Source: Desulfobacterales bacterium
GTDB lineage: Bacteria > Desulfobacterota > Desulfobacteria > Desulfobacterales > SpSt-501
Reading direction: 5' to 3'
Assembly: GCA_030834695.1 (NCBI GenBank)
Contig: JAUQXK010000109.1
Coordinates: forward strand, 1-45,672
DNA length: 45,672 bases
Numbering within the stretch: position 1 is the stretch's first letter; every line of letters begins with the position of its first letter. This document shows positions 9,245 through 16,093 of this stretch, one piece after another. The position numbers and the translations under genes were made by a program. The notes under the pieces were generated by a model that did not search any database, was not told where the DNA came from, and was given only the letters and a program-made list of their open reading frames with translations.

Positions 9245-9273
9245 TTGACCTTGGAACTGTTTCCGAATAAAAT
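9245..9273 (+). promoter_or_regulatory. Candidate sigma-70 promoter for the PP2C-FHA genes
   Basis: TTGACC at 9245-9250, a 17-base spacer, then TAAAAT at 9268-9273: 10 of 12 consensus bases at ideal spacing. The predicted transcription start (about 9280) falls two or three bases before the ATG at 9283, which would give a leaderless or nearly leaderless message. Only a weak purine-rich stretch precedes the ATG. Confidence 0.45.
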
Positions 9274-9282
9274 AAAGCAAGT

Positions 9283-10083
9283 ATGGTGATTGTTGAATCA
9301 GCCGGTATTTCCGACATCGGAAGAAAAAGACAGTCCAATGAGGATCGCATCTTCATTGATGATGCTGGAGGATTGTATCTGGTAGCCGATGGAATGGGTG
9401 GCCATCAGGCCGGGGAAGTCGCCAGTGCTCTGGTGGTGCAATCCATATGCGATTTTCTCGGAAAAAGTGAATCATTCGAAAACCATACATCTCCACCTGG
9501 GAACCTATCGGCCAGGGCTCATCGGTTGCTGGCCGGAATCGAATGGTCGAACCAGGTGGTCCATCAGACATCCACCGAACATGCCAACTATCGAGGCATG
9601 GGTTCTACGGTGGCCGCGGTGTATTTTTCCGAAGATACGGTGATCGCAGCCAACGTAGGAGACAGCCCCATCTACCTGGTACGAAACGGAACGATTAATT
9701 TGCTCTCCGTCCCTCACACTCTCCAGGCCGACTTGCCAGACGAGGTGCAAGTGCCCTTCATGAGCAACATTCTGACTCGTGCGGTGGGTCCGAAAAATGT
9801 GGTCGAGGCCGATATCTGTGAGTTGAACTGCTTCAAGGATGATCAATTGGTCATCTGTTCAGACGGATTGAGCACCAAAGTCACGCCGAACGAAATCATA
9901 GCACTCACTTCCGCTCAACCGCCGGCTTCTTCTTGCCGCGCCATGGTAGGGTTGGCCAACGAACGGGGCGGTGATGATAATATCTCCGCGGTAGTCCTGC
10001 GGGTGGCCAGCGTACGACGCAGGCGCAGCTCGGTTTTCCTAAAATTGATCGATTGGATTAAGAAAAAGTTGATATCAAATTGA
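9283..10083 (+). CDS. PP2C-family Ser/Thr protein phosphatase (Stp/PrpC type)
   Basis: A 266-residue protein with the metal-dependent PP2C core in order: SDIGRKRQSNEDR (Asp11, Arg16, Glu20, Asp21), VADGMGGHQAGE (Asp36, Gly37), GMGSTVAAVYF, ANVGDSPIYLVR, LTRAVG, ICSDGLSTKV and GGDDNISAVVLRV. The Asp residues bind the two Mn/Mg ions. It should dephosphorylate Ser/Thr phosphoproteins in the cytoplasm. After the catalytic core come RRRRSS and a short amphipathic basic tail ending KKKLISN that might touch membrane or DNA. An FHA gene follows 33 bases downstream, so an operon is likely. The usual partner, a Hanks-type kinase, is absent from the window. The start fits the usual N-terminus of the family. 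Confidence 0.93.
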   Translation: MVIVESAGISDIGRKRQSNEDRIFIDDAGGLYLVADGMGGHQAGEVASALVVQSICDFLGKSESFENHTSPPGNLSARAHRLLAGIEWSNQVVHQTSTEHANYRGMGSTVAAVYFSEDTVIAANVGDSPIYLVRNGTINLLSVPHTLQADLPDEVQVPFMSNILTRAVGPKNVVEADICELNCFKDDQLVICSDGLSTKVTPNEIIALTSAQPPASSCRAMVGLANERGGDDNISAVVLRVASVRRRRSSVFLKLIDWIKKKLISN

Positions 10084-10116
10084 TTTCAATCTAAATATTT
10101 CAGGAACTAATTACGA

Positions 10117-10884
10117 ATGCCGAACATCACACTTAAATTCAAGGACAATATTCTTGGACGGTATCCCGTCGACAAGGGCAAATCCCTGACGATTGGTCGA
10201 CGAAAGGATAACGACATCGTCATCGAAAACCTGGCGGTTTCGGGGCGCCATGCCAAGATCGATTCGGTGGGTGATGCCTTCGTACTGGTGGACCTTCAAA
10301 GCAAAAACGGCTCGTTCGTCAACGAGCGCCTGGTGAATTCACACTGGCTTAAAAATGGGGATATCGTCAGTATCGGAAAACACTTTCTGGTTTTTTCCAC
10401 CGAAGACGACGCCGCCGCCGCCGACGGGACTCCGGCTGAAATCGATAAGACCATGGTGATGGACACTATTAACTATCGATCAATGGTCCAAAAAAGCGCC
10501 CCGATGCTGCCGAAGCCATTGCTGCGCCATGACGATGCATCGGGGTATCTAGCGTATCTGTCTGGCGGTCAGGGTAAACTGGATTTATTCAGCAAACTGA
10601 TCAAGATCGGGAAGGCTCCGACATCCGAAATCGTGGCCAAAGGGTTCCTGGTAGGTGAGACGGCGGCAACCATCAGTCGGCGGCCGGACGGGTACTACTT
10701 GAGCTATGCCGGTGGGTTTTGCAGGCCGCGTGTCAACGATCAGACCGTCAGAAAATCCGTCATGCTGCGGGATCTCGATATCATCGCGATCGGGTCGGTC
10801 AAGCTTCAGTTTTTCACCAAGGCCCCTCATGCTTCCCGTATCGACAGCTTGGCGGACGGGGGGAGCGACAACACGCTCGCATAG
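10117..10884 (+). CDS. FHA-domain protein with a second, degenerate FHA-like module
   Basis: A 255-residue protein. Residues 5-90 form a canonical FHA domain: LTIGRRKDNDIVIENLAVSG (Gly27-Arg28), SGRHAKI (Ser42, Arg44, His45), LQSKNGSFVN and LKNGDIVSIGKHFLVF. FHA domains bind phosphothreonine peptides. Residues ~145-235 repeat the pattern more weakly (KIGKAPTSEIV, ISRRPDGYYLSYAGG, VMLRDLDIIAIGSVKLQFF) but lack the S-x-x-H and N-G ligand residues, so that copy is probably structural. The linker holds DKTMVMDTINYR, a Thr-containing stretch that could itself be phosphorylated. It follows the phosphatase gene and likely reads the phosphorylation state that the enzyme resets. No membrane segment is seen. 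Confidence 0.9.
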   Translation: MPNITLKFKDNILGRYPVDKGKSLTIGRRKDNDIVIENLAVSGRHAKIDSVGDAFVLVDLQSKNGSFVNERLVNSHWLKNGDIVSIGKHFLVFSTEDDAAAADGTPAEIDKTMVMDTINYRSMVQKSAPMLPKPLLRHDDASGYLAYLSGGQGKLDLFSKLIKIGKAPTSEIVAKGFLVGETAATISRRPDGYYLSYAGGFCRPRVNDQTVRKSVMLRDLDIIAIGSVKLQFFTKAPHASRIDSLADGGSDNTLA

Positions 10885-10944
10885 CCGTCAGATCTGCAAA
10901 CCCATAACGGCCGCACGCCGCCCATCCATATTCCCGCCAGCCCC

Positions 10945-11508
10945 CTATTCTTTTACGCGTTCGACGTAGGATCCCGTACGCGTATCAATTTTGATGAGCT
11001 GACCTTCTTCCAAAAAAGTCGGCACCTGCACCACGTAACCAGTCTCCAGCGTCGCCGGTTTGGAGTCGCCGGATGCCGTATCCCCCTTGACCCATGGATC
11101 CGCTTTGACGATGCGCAAATTCATGAAGGTGGGCAGCGTAATCCCAATCGGCCGCTCCCTGTAGAAAAGGACGGCGCAGACGGTGTTTTCCTTTAGAAAA
11201 CTTTTCGCCTCCCCCACTTGCCCCTCGCCGACGAACTCTTGTTCAAAGTTGACGGTATTCATGAAACAGAATTTGTCGCCGTCCTTGTAAAGGAACTCCA
11301 TCTGTTTTTCTTCCAGGTTCGGCTCTCCGAATTTTTCACCGGACCGGAACGTCCGTTCGAACTGAATGCCGCTGAGCATATTCTTCAAACGGCATTTGTA
11401 GAGCGCCTGCCCCTTGCCCGGTTTAACGAAATCGAACTGGACGACAATATAAGGATCGCCCTCGTATTCGATTTTCAGTCCTTTTCGTAAATCACTGCTC
11501 TCATACAT
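10945..11508 (-). CDS. efp: Translation elongation factor P
   Basis: A 187-residue protein, the normal EF-P length. MYESSDLRKGLKIEYEGDPY opens the KOW-like domain I, and FVKPGKGQA carries the loop lysine Lys32 that is beta-lysylated or otherwise modified in many bacteria. Two OB-like domains follow (FMNTVNFEQEF, ITLPTFMNLRIVKADPW, KPATLETGYVVQVP, IDTRTGSYVERVKE at the end). EF-P relieves ribosome stalling at polyproline. The frame extends ten codons further upstream, but the ATG at 11508 has GAGAGG about nine bases before it and gives the family N-terminus. No EpmA/EpmB-type modification gene is in the window. It is divergent from guaA and convergent with the FHA gene. Confidence 0.97.
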   Translation of the reverse strand: MYESSDLRKGLKIEYEGDPYIVVQFDFVKPGKGQALYKCRLKNMLSGIQFERTFRSGEKFGEPNLEEKQMEFLYKDGDKFCFMNTVNFEQEFVGEGQVGEAKSFLKENTVCAVLFYRERPIGITLPTFMNLRIVKADPWVKGDTASGDSKPATLETGYVVQVPTFLEEGQLIKIDTRTGSYVERVKE

Positions 11509-11583
11509 GGCCTTAATTCCTCTCGGTTTATGAAGCATAGGTGGGTTTCAGCCCGGCCGGCGGGCGCGCCCCGCATTTTGCGG

Positions 11584-11612
11584 TTGACATTTGCGAGCGT
11601 GTTTACCATATT
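11584..11612 (+). promoter_or_regulatory. Candidate sigma-70 promoter for guaA
   Basis: A perfect TTGACA at 11584-11589, 17 bases, then CATATT at 11607-11612 (4 of 6). An overlapping alternative is TTGCGA at 11591-11596 with GATAAT at 11614-11619, also 17 bases apart. Either gives a leader of roughly 50-60 bases to the ATG at 11677. The efp-guaA gap is 168 bases and must hold promoters for both genes. Confidence 0.45.
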
Positions 11613-11676
11613 CGATAATTCATCGCAAACGGTAATTGTTACAGATTCTGCATGGTTCGGGAAATGGACGACGGTC

Positions 11677-13206
11677 ATGATCATCATCATCGATTTCGGT
11701 TCTCAATATAACCAGTTGATTGCCCGCCGCGTGAGGGAAAATCACGTTTTCTGCCAGATTGAGGCGCCGGACAACGCCCTGGAGGCCATCCGGCGCCACT
11801 CGCCGCAGGGGCTTATCCTGTCCGGGGGACCTTCCAGCATTTATGAAGCCGGTAGCCCCAAGATTGATCCGGCCGTTTTTACCCTGGGCATTCCCATTTT
11901 AGGGATCTGCTACGGGATGCAGTTCATGGTGGCCGCCCTGAGCGGCCGCGTGGAGCGCGCCCAGAAACGTGAATATGGATTCGCCGAGCTATCCGTCAAG
12001 GATGCCGACGGGCTGTTCAAGGGGGTCCGTCGTACCACGACCTGCTGGATGAGCCACGGAGATTCCATCAAACAACTGCCGCAGGGTTTCAAGGCGACCG
12101 CTTCCACCGCCAATACGACCTTCGCCGCAGCATGCGACAGCCGTCGCAAACTCATGGGCGTTCAGTTCCACCCGGAAGTCGACCACACCCCGATGGGCGC
12201 AACCATGCTAAGGAACTTTCTTTTCGACATCTGCGGCTGCAAGCGATCCTGGACCATGAAGTCCTTCGCCAAAGAGGCGGTTGCAGAGATCCATCGGACG
12301 GTCGGAGACAAGAAGGTCGTCCTGGGATTGAGTGGAGGTGTAGATTCCTCGGTGACGGCGATGCTCATTCACCAGAGCATTGGCAACCATCTCACCTGTA
12401 TTTTTGTCGACAACGGCCTGCTGCGGAAAAATGAAGCGGCCCAGCTCAAACAAACCCTCCGGCAGCATTTGCAGATCAACATTCGTTTCGTGAACGCCGC
12501 CTCGCTTTTTTTAAAGGCGCTGCGCGGCGTGACCGATCCTGAGCGCAAGCGCAAGATCATCGGCCGGGTGTTCATGGAGGTGTTTGAAGCCGAAGCCCGC
12601 AAGATCAAGGGTGCCGAGTTTCTCGCTCAGGGGACGCTGTACCCGGATGTGATCGAATCCGTTTCAGTGTTCGGAGGCCCGTCGTCGGTGATCAAGTCCC
12701 ATCACAACGTGGGGGGGCTGCCGAAACGCATGAAACTGAAGTTGGTCGAGCCGCTTAAATATCTTTTCAAGGACGAAGTCCGCAAACTCGGCCAGCAGAT
12801 CGGGTTGCCGGAAAAGCTCATTTGGCGACAGCCCTTCCCGGGCCCCGGCTTGGCCATCCGGGTCCTCGGCGAAATCACGGCGAACAGACTTAACATCCTG
12901 CGCGACGTCGACGAAATCCTGCTCGAAGAGATCCGCAGTGCGGGTCTCTACAAAAAGCTTTGGCAGTCCTTTGCCGTACTGCTGCCGATCAAAAGCGTGG
13001 GGGTGATGGGCGACGCCCGTACGTACGAGAATATCGCCGCCATCCGGGCCGTGACCAGCCGGGACGCGATGACGGCGGATTGGGCCCGGCTTCCGCACGA
13101 ATTGCTCGCTCGCGTATCCAATCGAATTATCAACGAGGTGGATGGAGTGAATCGGGTGGTTTACGACATCAGCTCCAAACCGCCGAGCACGATTGAATGG
13201 GAGTGA
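11677..13206 (+). CDS. guaA: GMP synthase (glutamine-hydrolysing)
   Basis: A 509-residue protein catalysing XMP + ATP + Gln to GMP. The class I glutaminase domain shows DFGSQYNQLIARRVRE, the nucleophile Cys78 in GICYGMQ, and His165/Glu167 in QFHPEVDH. The ATP pyrophosphatase loop SGGVDSS is at 219-225. C-terminal dimerisation signatures include RQPFPGPGLAIRVLGE and the ending KPPSTIEWE. The frame is open for 49 more codons upstream, but only the ATG at 11677 gives the family start. The length is slightly below the E. coli enzyme. The next gene follows 23 bases after the stop. Last step of guanine nucleotide synthesis, cytoplasmic. Confidence 0.98.
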   Translation: MIIIIDFGSQYNQLIARRVRENHVFCQIEAPDNALEAIRRHSPQGLILSGGPSSIYEAGSPKIDPAVFTLGIPILGICYGMQFMVAALSGRVERAQKREYGFAELSVKDADGLFKGVRRTTTCWMSHGDSIKQLPQGFKATASTANTTFAAACDSRRKLMGVQFHPEVDHTPMGATMLRNFLFDICGCKRSWTMKSFAKEAVAEIHRTVGDKKVVLGLSGGVDSSVTAMLIHQSIGNHLTCIFVDNGLLRKNEAAQLKQTLRQHLQINIRFVNAASLFLKALRGVTDPERKRKIIGRVFMEVFEAEARKIKGAEFLAQGTLYPDVIESVSVFGGPSSVIKSHHNVGGLPKRMKLKLVEPLKYLFKDEVRKLGQQIGLPEKLIWRQPFPGPGLAIRVLGEITANRLNILRDVDEILLEEIRSAGLYKKLWQSFAVLLPIKSVGVMGDARTYENIAAIRAVTSRDAMTADWARLPHELLARVSNRIINEVDGVNRVVYDISSKPPSTIEWE

Positions 13207-13229
13207 CCCGCGGAGGAACCATAGATCGT

Positions 13230-14120
13230 ATGGCCAACCAGGACCGATTTCGCTTCGAACCGGGGGACGAGGAACCCGAGCTTGCCGTTGCGGACGAAGA
13301 ACTCAAGAAGCGCGTGAACCGGCTGAGTCAGCGAATCAGCTTTCTGACGTTGCTGCTGCCGAGCCTGATCGCGATCGTCATCTATGTGGCCTACCAGGAC
13401 TTGACCCAGCGCCTAACCCGTACCCAGAGCAGCGATCTGCGGTCGGTGGAAAAACTGGCGGCGGATACCGAGCAGAAGGCGGCTTCGCTGAGCGCCCGGC
13501 TGAGCGAAACCGAGGCGGCCCTGGCACAAATGGCGGCTGCCCAAGCCAAGCTTCAGGCGCTGCAGGAAGAGCTGCGCAAGGGCGATTCGGCGATGGACAA
13601 GCTGAATGCCGCCAAAGCAGACAAGAAGGAGGTCGAAGAAGCCGCCAAACGTAATGAGGAGGCGTTGGCCGCCGTCAATAAGAACGTCCAGGCGCTCACC
13701 AAAGATCTGCAGGCGCTGGCGCCTTTTCGCGAAGAGCTCGGGGTCAGCGCGACTCTGCGCAGTGAAATCCAAACCATCTCAGGACGCCTCCAGAAGCTTG
13801 AAGGCAGCCTCGGCAAGGATCTCACCGGTTTGGCGGGATACATGGATCGCTCCCGTTCTGAACTGGAGAAGATCAAATCCGATTTAAACGGCCTGCAGAC
13901 TCGCAAGCTGGACCGGGACGCCCTCGAACTGGAGCTTCTCAAGGTCAAGCGCCTCTATCAGATAGCTCTCGACCAGGAAATCGCTCGAATCGACAAGGCC
14001 GTCAACACCGTCCAGCGACGGCTGGAGCAAGTGGAAAGATCATTGGGATCCAAATCTTCATCTGCGACCCCTTCCCTGCCGCCGCTCACGGGCGGCATCA
14101 AGGAGCAACCGGTTGAATGA
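13230..14120 (+). CDS. Single-pass membrane protein with long coiled coil, unknown function
   Basis: About 296 residues from the ATG at 13230; the frame also has an ATG at 13197 overlapping guaA. GGAGG at 13212-13216 sits 13 bases before the later ATG, long but the best site available. The N-terminus is acidic (FEPGDEEPELAVADEEL), then comes one membrane helix (ISFLTLLLPSLIAIVIYVAY, roughly residues 37-56). Almost everything after it is a heptad-rich Ala/Lys/Glu/Leu coiled coil, ending in a Ser/Pro tail. The topology is probably a short cytoplasmic N-terminus and a long periplasmic coiled coil. No enzyme motif is visible. Its place after guaA may be operon read-through rather than a functional link. 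Confidence 0.8.
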   Translation: MANQDRFRFEPGDEEPELAVADEELKKRVNRLSQRISFLTLLLPSLIAIVIYVAYQDLTQRLTRTQSSDLRSVEKLAADTEQKAASLSARLSETEAALAQMAAAQAKLQALQEELRKGDSAMDKLNAAKADKKEVEEAAKRNEEALAAVNKNVQALTKDLQALAPFREELGVSATLRSEIQTISGRLQKLEGSLGKDLTGLAGYMDRSRSELEKIKSDLNGLQTRKLDRDALELELLKVKRLYQIALDQEIARIDKAVNTVQRRLEQVERSLGSKSSSATPSLPPLTGGIKEQPVE

Positions 14121-14316
14121 CTCAGCAGGGTGATGAAAAACAAACATCGGGCCGGCAGCCAAGGCACGTGGCGATTGGGAGCGCGCAGCTTGTCGGCGGA
14201 TAGGTGAGCATTCACAAGAGTCACGCAACGCCGGATCATGGCCCGAGGCGCCGTTTGTTCAACACCCTGATAGACCGGCCAGGGTTCAAGACACGTCAGG
14301 ATAGCTCGCAGCAAAA

Positions 14317-15066
14317 ATGAACAAAGACGTTCTTCTGAAACTGCTTCAAGAGGTTGCGACCGGCACTCAGACGCCACAGAGCGCCGCGCAGCAACTCGAA
14401 TATCTGGCCTGTCAGGATCTCGGCTACGCCCATGTCGATCATCACCGCAGTCTGCGCAAGGGCTTTCCTGAAGTCATTTACGGCGAGGGCAAATCCGCCG
14501 AACAGATAGCCGGTATCATGGCCTGCATGAGCTCGCAGGAACGTGTGATTCTAGCAACGCGCGTCGACGCCGGCAAGGCCCGGGATGTCCAGGGACGATT
14601 TCCCGATGCCCAGTATCATCCCGAAGCGCGCATGCTCGTATGGTCCTCGGCTCCGCCCCCGCCTCAGGGTCGAGGAACCGTCCTGGTCATCGCCGCCGGG
14701 ACCTCGGACCTCCCGGTGGCGATGGAAGCCTACATCACCGCTCAGGTCATGGGCAACCAGGTGGAAAAAATCATCGACGTGGGAGTCGCCGGCATCCACC
14801 GGCTTTTCCGGCACCGGGAGATGCTGGCCAGCGCCAGCGTCCTCATCGTGGTGGCCGGCATGGAGGGTGCGTTGCCGAGCGTGGTGGCTGGCATGGTCAG
14901 CCGTCCGGTCATTGCGGTGCCGACGAGCATCGGCTACGGCGTCAGTCTGGGCGGTTTGACGGCCCTTTTTGCGATGTTGAACAGTTGCAGCTCGAACGTG
15001 GCTGTCGTCAACATCGATAACGGATTTGGAGCCGGCTACGTGGCATCCATGATCAACCGGGCCTGA
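14317..15066 (+). CDS. larB: LarB, pyridinium-3,5-biscarboxylic acid mononucleotide synthase
   Basis: A 249-residue protein of the AIR-carboxylase (PurE-like) fold. LarB carboxylates nicotinic acid adenine dinucleotide and releases AMP, the first step of the nickel-pincer cofactor used by lactate racemase LarA and related racemases. Evidence: the N-terminal DLGYAHVDHHRSLRKGFPEV, typical of LarB, then VIAAGTSDLPVAMEAY, VGVAGIHRLF, GMEGALPSVVAGMVSRPVIA and PTSIGYGVSLGG, with Cys224 in LNSCSSN matching the conserved family cysteine. These segments separate it from PurE. larC, larE and a LarA-type racemase are not in this window. A small conserved-looking gene follows 77 bases downstream. Confidence 0.94.
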   Translation: MNKDVLLKLLQEVATGTQTPQSAAQQLEYLACQDLGYAHVDHHRSLRKGFPEVIYGEGKSAEQIAGIMACMSSQERVILATRVDAGKARDVQGRFPDAQYHPEARMLVWSSAPPPPQGRGTVLVIAAGTSDLPVAMEAYITAQVMGNQVEKIIDVGVAGIHRLFRHREMLASASVLIVVAGMEGALPSVVAGMVSRPVIAVPTSIGYGVSLGGLTALFAMLNSCSSNVAVVNIDNGFGAGYVASMINRA

Positions 15067-15143
15067 CCCGCGGCTTGGATCGAGCCGCGCCATCGGCGGG
15101 CGCCGATCTCGCAACGGAAAACCCCCTTTTGAGGATGAACCGC

Positions 15144-15500
15144 ATGGAAACCAAAGAGGCCATTCTAGCTTTTTCTCAAAGCGAAAAAGCCAAGGCCGGT
15201 CTGCTCATGGTCTCACAGTTGCTTGAAATCTACAACGGGTTGCCCGATCATGAGCGGCATGCCGGGGAGCGTTTTCTGCGCCCGCTGATTGCCATGATTG
15301 CCAACGAGATCCATCTGTCCAAAAAAATGACGCCGTCAGACCTGTGGGCCCCTGTCGACAAAAGCCTCAACACCGCGCTCGTGATGATGAATTCCGGTGT
15401 GCTCTCGGAGGCGACCTACCATGTGGTCCAGGCCATCAGCGCTGTGACCACCATCGGCCAGCGCGCCATGCAATACCTGATCAACCAGAAACTGCTGTGA
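15144..15500 (+). CDS. Small helical cytoplasmic protein, unknown function
   Basis: A 118-residue protein from the ATG at 15144, which has GAGG (15131-15134) at good spacing; another ATG at 15135 is too close to that site. The sequence is nearly all helix: METKEAILAFSQSEKAKAGL, then LMVSQLLEIYNGLPDHERHA and a final helix ending QYLINQKLL. No signal peptide, membrane segment or cysteine/histidine cluster is seen. I do not recognise the family. It lies 77 bases after larB on the same strand and may share its transcript. Its stop is 14 bases from the stop of the convergent lipoprotein gene. Confidence 0.7.
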   Translation: METKEAILAFSQSEKAKAGLLMVSQLLEIYNGLPDHERHAGERFLRPLIAMIANEIHLSKKMTPSDLWAPVDKSLNTALVMMNSGVLSEATYHVVQAISAVTTIGQRAMQYLINQKLL

Positions 15501-15514
15501 CGCGAGCCCGGCGA

Positions 15515-16093
15515 TCAATGGCCTTTCACGAGGCCGTTCCAAAGGATTTCAAGCTCGCGTGGGCCGTAAGCCGTCTGGGCTTTCAGCAACGCGGCGGAGC
15601 ACTGCCGGCGGTATTCGTCGACGGCCTCTCCCAGCTGCCGAAGGAGACCGGAGCTGTCGACGTCATTGAGTGCCTGGAGCATGAGCCGATCATCCCGGAT
15701 CTGGTCGCGGTAGACGTTCAGGGTGTGGGCAGCGGTGCGAAGATAGGCTGTCCGGTCGTCCAACTGAACCAGATAACCCATCACCTGCTGAAGCACCAGC
15801 AAATCGTATCGGATTCGATCGACCTGCAAGGCTTGTTGGAAGGTTGCGGCGCTGCGGCGGAGGCGCTCCTGTTGGATCTCTGCTGAGAGCGCTTCGGCCT
15901 GAGCCCGCAGTTGTCCATGGATCGTCGCCGCTGCAGCGGCTCTTGCGTCGATCAACCGGGCGGTAATTTTGATTTCATCCAACGCACGGTTCAGCTCGCC
16001 CCCTTTATCGCCGTCGAACGCCAGGCACATGCAGGCCGATAACAGGATCATTCCGACGATCCCCGTCGTTCTGCGTAGGAGCAGGGTTATCAT
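15515..16093 (-). CDS. Small helical lipoprotein or periplasmic protein, partner of the repeat protein
   Basis: A 192-residue protein. The ATG at 16093 overlaps the stop of the upstream repeat-protein gene as ATGA, and the frame's longer upstream part lies in that gene's shadow. The N-terminus MITLLLRRTTGIVGMILLSA is a signal peptide followed by Cys21; L-S-A-C fits a lipobox, although a signal-peptidase-I cut near C-L-A-F is also possible. The mature part is almost all helix with long amphipathic stretches, for example LNRALDEIKITARLIDARAA and RIRYDLLVLQQVMGYLVQLD, and no enzyme motif. Its strict coupling to the repeat protein suggests the two form an envelope complex. The family is not recognised. 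Confidence 0.75.
   Translation of the reverse strand: MITLLLRRTTGIVGMILLSACMCLAFDGDKGGELNRALDEIKITARLIDARAAAAATIHGQLRAQAEALSAEIQQERLRRSAATFQQALQVDRIRYDLLVLQQVMGYLVQLDDRTAYLRTAAHTLNVYRDQIRDDRLMLQALNDVDSSGLLRQLGEAVDEYRRQCSAALLKAQTAYGPRELEILWNGLVKGH

Larger units (their letters stand above)
8917..9282. other. Divergent intergenic region between the ihf-rec operon and the PP2C gene
   Basis: A 366-base gap, clearly more AT-rich than the flanking genes. It separates divergent transcription units and holds a candidate promoter for each (see the entries at 8971-8999 and 9245-9273). A second TTGACA occurs at 9044-9049 on plus, but no convincing -10 element follows it. The longest open frames here have no recognisable content. 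I see no RNA gene in it. Confidence 0.6.
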
